From NCBI GenBank assembly GCA_023254445.1, contig JALRLN010000059.1:1-8098 (forward strand): a DNA stretch of 8,098 nt, read 5' to 3'. This document shows positions 6,375-8,098 of the stretch, piece by piece. Position numbers and translations under genes: made by a program. Position 1 is the stretch's first letter. Each line of letters opens with the position of its first letter. The stretch comes from Candidatus Poseidoniaceae archaeon (GTDB lineage Archaea > Thermoplasmatota > Poseidoniia > Poseidoniales > Poseidoniaceae). Under the pieces are notes generated by a model. That model saw nothing but the letters and a program-made list of their open reading frames with translations, was not told the DNA's origin and did not search any database.

Positions 6375-6401
6375 TGCTGGCCTCAGCAAGGTTGCATTGA
6401 A

Positions 6402-6417
6402 AGGGGAGGGCTCCCTT
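6402..6417. repeat. Short inverted repeat between moxR-like and parA-like genes
   Basis: GGGAG (6404-6408) and CTCCC (6411-6415) are perfect complements around GG, and the arms extend by a G-T and an A-T pair. The two-base centre is too tight for a good RNA hairpin, so a protein site on DNA is likelier than a terminator. It sits 14 nt before the parA ribosome binding site. Confidence 0.3.
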
Positions 6418-6442
6418 CCTGTGAATTGTCGGAGGTGAAACG

Positions 6443-7414
6443 CTGAACCCGTACAAAATGGTCATCGCTGTCGCCAACCAAAAGGGTGGGTGTGCGAAGA
6501 CGACCACGGCCGTCAATTTGGCAGCTGCATTGGCCAAGGGGTCGCCCAAGCAGAAACTTCCACCGGCCAAAGTGCTGCTCATCGACCTTGACCCGCAGGG
6601 TAACTGCGCAACATCCTTCGGTTTGGAAAAGAAAAAAATCAAGAAAACCGTCTACGATTTGCTCATCAACGACGCGGGAGATGAATTGGATTTGATGGAG
6701 GACTACCTCATCCATCCCGACGAACTCACCCGCTCGATGAGGGAGGCATGGAGTCACCGAAACAGCGGCAAGAAGGTGCCCGAAAGCATCCACGCCGGTC
6801 ACTTGTACCTGCTGCCGAGCGACATTCATCTCTCCGGTGCTGAGATCGAGCTCAGTCACAAGATCGGACGAGAAACCCGCCTTCAGGAGGCGCTGTTGCC
6901 CATTGTGGACTTGTTTGATTACATCATCATCGACACCCCGCCTTCGTTGGGGCTGTTGTCCATCAACGCCATGTGCGCCGCCAACTGGGTCATGGTTCCC
7001 GTTCAAGCGGAATACTACGCGCTCGAAGGGTTCAGCATGCTGATGAATTCGATCAAGATGATTCAGCGTCGAATCAACCGAAATCTGAAGATCTTCGGCA
7101 TCGTGATGACGATGGTGGACGGTCGGTCGAAATTGAGCACCTACGTTTGCGACGAGGTGAACAAAAAGATGCCAAACAAGGTGTTCAGCACCACGGTCAG
7201 GCGTCTCGCCAAGGTGGCCGAAGCACCGTGGAGCGGCGCACCCACGGTCATCCTCAACAAGCCGACGAATTCAGGGGCCGGAGCAGGGAGCCTGGAGTAT
7301 TGGACGCTGGCTCGTGAAGTGCATCAGCGCGTGAAGGAAGTTCGCCGCGAGTTTGGCGTGGTGGAGGAGCCACGTTTGAAGATTGAACGGCAGACCGGAT
7401 CTTCGGCACGTTGA
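6443..7414 (+). CDS. parA: ParA/MinD-family P-loop ATPase
   Basis: ATPase of the ParA (SIMIBI) class, which forms ATP-dependent dimers on DNA and moves DNA or protein cargo. Counted from ATG 6458 (318 aa), it shows the deviant Walker A KGGCAKTT (9-16, signature Lys9), switch I DLDPQGN (43-49), Walker B IIIDTPPSLGLLS (156-168) and VPVQAEYYALEG (180-191). An insert of charged residues (about 85-112, SHRNSGKKVPES) lies before the LLPSDIHLSG segment. The C-terminal tail is basic. I set the start at CTG 6443 because GGAGGTGA (6431-6438) lies 4 nt before it; the first ATG (6458) is 19 nt away, and an in-frame TGA at 6422 blocks longer starts. A CTG start adds MNPYK. ATG 6458 remains possible. The small ribbon-helix-helix gene downstream is a plausible partner. 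Confidence 0.9.
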   Translation: MNPYKMVIAVANQKGGCAKTTTAVNLAAALAKGSPKQKLPPAKVLLIDLDPQGNCATSFGLEKKKIKKTVYDLLINDAGDELDLMEDYLIHPDELTRSMREAWSHRNSGKKVPESIHAGHLYLLPSDIHLSGAEIELSHKIGRETRLQEALLPIVDLFDYIIIDTPPSLGLLSINAMCAANWVMVPVQAEYYALEGFSMLMNSIKMIQRRINRNLKIFGIVMTMVDGRSKLSTYVCDEVNKKMPNKVFSTTVRRLAKVAEAPWSGAPTVILNKPTNSGAGAGSLEYWTLAREVHQRVKEVRREFGVVEEPRLKIERQTGSSAR

Positions 7415-7427
7415 GCTTGGTGCCGAA
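7402..7427. repeat. 8-bp inverted repeat across the parA stop
   Basis: TTCGGCAC (7402-7409) and GTGCCGAA (7420-7427) are perfect complements separated by 10 nt, and the TGA of parA (7412-7414) lies in the loop. As RNA it would form a stable GC-rich stem. It could slow transcription or protect the 3' end, or as DNA serve as a binding site for the downstream DNA-binding protein. No T-run follows, so a classical archaeal terminator is unlikely. Confidence 0.5.
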
Positions 7428-7430
7428 ACC

Positions 7431-7479
7431 CTCGGTTCCGTCACGTCACTGTTCGCACCCTTTAAGGATTCAAACCGAG
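7431..7479. repeat. 7-bp inverted repeat flanking a promoter-like box
   Basis: CTCGGTT (7431-7437) and AACCGAG (7473-7479) are perfect complements with 35 nt between them. TTTAAGG (7461-7467) lies in the interval. The arrangement of half-sites either side of a promoter suits autoregulation by a ribbon-helix-helix repressor, but 7-bp arms at this spacing could be chance. Confidence 0.35.
7461..7467 (+). promoter_or_regulatory. Possible TATA box for the ribbon-helix-helix gene
   Basis: TTTAAGG is the only AT-rich patch in the 87-nt gap after parA. A start about 25 nt on would fall near 7490, leaving a leader of some 12 nt before ATG 7502 and no clear ribosome binding site, as in many short-leader archaeal transcripts. 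Confidence 0.35.
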
Positions 7480-7501
7480 CATCACCTTCCGGGATGCAAG
7501 C

Positions 7502-7744
7502 ATGACGGGCGAGGGGATGACATCGGTCAGCGTGAGTTACGAGATTCGTCGGCAACTCAACACACTGAGGACGACGGGCGATTACCGCAGCGTGAACGAG
7601 CTGCTGGCCGACATGATCCGAACCCACAAGATGTTGAAGATGCGCGGTGAAATTGACACGTTGCGCGCTCGCATGAATGAGGCGGTGGACGTTGATGTGG
7701 ACCATTTGGCCGAACGCCTGAACCTCGCTCCCTTCCAGGTGTGA
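7502..7744 (+). CDS. Small ribbon-helix-helix DNA-binding protein (likely)
   Basis: This 80-residue protein has the layout of MetJ/Arc/CopG-type ribbon-helix-helix proteins: a short strand with alternating residues (TSVSVSY, 7-13), helix A (EIRRQLNTLRT, 14-24), a turn with GDYRS, and helix B (VNELLADMIRTHKMLKMR, about 31-48). The last third is a charged helix with heptad character (EIDTLRARMNEAVDVDVDHLAERLNL) that could extend dimerisation. Such proteins bind operators as dimers; they serve as antitoxins, repressors, or centromere-binding partners of ParA (as with ParG and omega). Placement 87 nt after a ParA gene favours the last, by inference only. ATG 7502 has no good ribosome binding site; ATG 7517 is directly preceded by GAGGGG with no spacing, so the start is uncertain. 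Confidence 0.72.
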   Translation: MTGEGMTSVSVSYEIRRQLNTLRTTGDYRSVNELLADMIRTHKMLKMRGEIDTLRARMNEAVDVDVDHLAERLNLAPFQV

Positions 7745-7749
7745 TTGGG

Positions 7750-8004
7750 ATGATGGCTTGGCGCCCTCGAGGCTACCGCTTCACGGCCAAACACCTCGTC
7801 CGAGCGTTGTGTGCCGACGACACCGATGAGGCCAAATTGCTCATGTCGGCGATGTACGGTCGCGTGGAACTCTTTGCGGACAGCACGGCATGGAACGGCT
7901 TCATTTGGCTCGTGATGAACACGTGCAAAATTGGCGGTCAGCCGATGTACACCGGCCATGAACTCGGTGCCATCAAATCGGCATTGCCGATTGTTTGGGT
8001 CTAA
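7750..8004 (+). CDS. Unknown 84-residue protein, coupled to the preceding gene
   Basis: I do not recognise this family. The product is compact and soluble, with a basic N-terminus (MMAWRPRGYRF), a likely helix (TAKHLVRALCADDTDEAKLLMSAMYG), an aromatic centre (AWNGFIWLVMNTC) and a hydrophobic end (ALPIVWV). Two cysteines (Cys21 and Cys60) do not form a metal motif. ATG 7750 lies 5 nt after the ribbon-helix-helix stop, and AGGTGTGA (7737-7744) overlapping that stop can serve as ribosome binding site, so translation looks coupled. This coupling supports a real gene and a link to the ParA and ribbon-helix-helix pair. ATG 7753 is an alternative. The stop overlaps the stop of a convergent gene. Confidence 0.6.
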   Translation: MMAWRPRGYRFTAKHLVRALCADDTDEAKLLMSAMYGRVELFADSTAWNGFIWLVMNTCKIGGQPMYTGHELGAIKSALPIVWV

Positions 8005-8098
8005 TTCAAGCCCATTTTTTCGAGGTATTCCTGGCCGTACCACTGCCACTGGTCCATCGTCCATCCGTCCGGCAAGCCGGTCGCTGGGAGAGGTGGCC
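8001..8098 (-). CDS. 3' end of a convergent gene with a Trp-rich C-terminal tail
   Basis: Only the last 31 codons lie in the window; the 5' part is beyond the right edge. The minus-strand frame is open from the edge to a TAG (8001-8003). The visible tail starts PPLPAT, then reads GLPDGWTMDQWQWYGQEYL and ends EKMGLN. A Pro-rich linker followed by a short Trp-rich helix recalls C-terminal tails that I associate, from memory, with many Marine Group II proteins, often membrane or secreted ones. The main domain cannot be seen, so no function is assigned. The gene ends tail to tail with the 84-residue gene, their stop codons overlapping (8001-8004 shared). Confidence 0.7.
   Translation of the reverse strand, partial: PPLPATGLPDGWTMDQWQWYGQEYLEKMGLN
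8015..8020 (+). terminator. T6 tract after the ParA cassette, possible terminator
   Basis: A run of six T on the plus strand begins 10 nt after the stop at 8002-8004. Archaeal transcription often ends at such U-tracts without a hairpin. It lies inside the convergent gene, where it is part of its Glu-Lys-Met codons, so it may be coincidental. Confidence 0.3.

Noticed and set aside
1..8098. CRISPR array or insertion sequence
   Set aside because: No regularly spaced repeats of 20-40 bp, no transposase motif and no terminal inverted repeats were seen.

Overview
The window looks like chromosome of a planktonic euryarchaeon, most likely Marine Group II (Candidatus Poseidoniales). The archaeal assignment is firm. 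It rests on a run of archaeal/eukaryotic-type translation genes (L7Ae, S28e, L24e, aIF5B), an archaeal-style PRPP synthetase, and TATA-like boxes placed about 25 nt before likely transcript starts. Several starts carry a GGTGA-type ribosome binding site about 5 nt upstream. The Marine Group II assignment is an inference from gene order, base composition and a C-terminal tail motif (GLPxGWTMxQWxWYG) that I associate with that group from memory.

Layout. Positions 1-350 hold no convincing gene, but carry a C10 run, four CAATTG boxes and a 13-bp palindrome before a tandem PRC-barrel-like protein (351-944). tRNA-Ile(GAU) with an encoded CCA follows (995-1071), then prs (1122-2072). From a good TATA box at 2087-2093 runs a tight translation operon: rpl7ae, rps28e, rpl24e, ndk and infB (aIF5B), ending at 5307. 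A MoxR-type AAA+ ATPase (5391-6374) stands without its usual DUF58 or von Willebrand partners. The last block is a ParA/MinD-family ATPase (about 6443-7414), a small ribbon-helix-helix protein (7502-7744) and an 84-residue unknown protein (7750-8004). The 3' end of a convergent minus-strand gene (8001-8098) overlaps that unknown gene by four bases.

How the genes relate. The central operon makes a K-turn RNA-binding ribosomal/sRNP protein, two small ribosomal proteins, the enzyme that supplies GTP (Ndk) and the GTPase that uses it in subunit joining (aIF5B). PRPP synthetase next door feeds nucleotide synthesis. The strongest candidate for something little described is the ParA, ribbon-helix-helix and unknown-protein cassette. 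It has two inverted repeats in its internal gap and an apparent CTG start for ParA. The L24e protein, which has lost three of four zinc-binding cysteines, and the C-terminal tail motif at the right edge also deserve attention.
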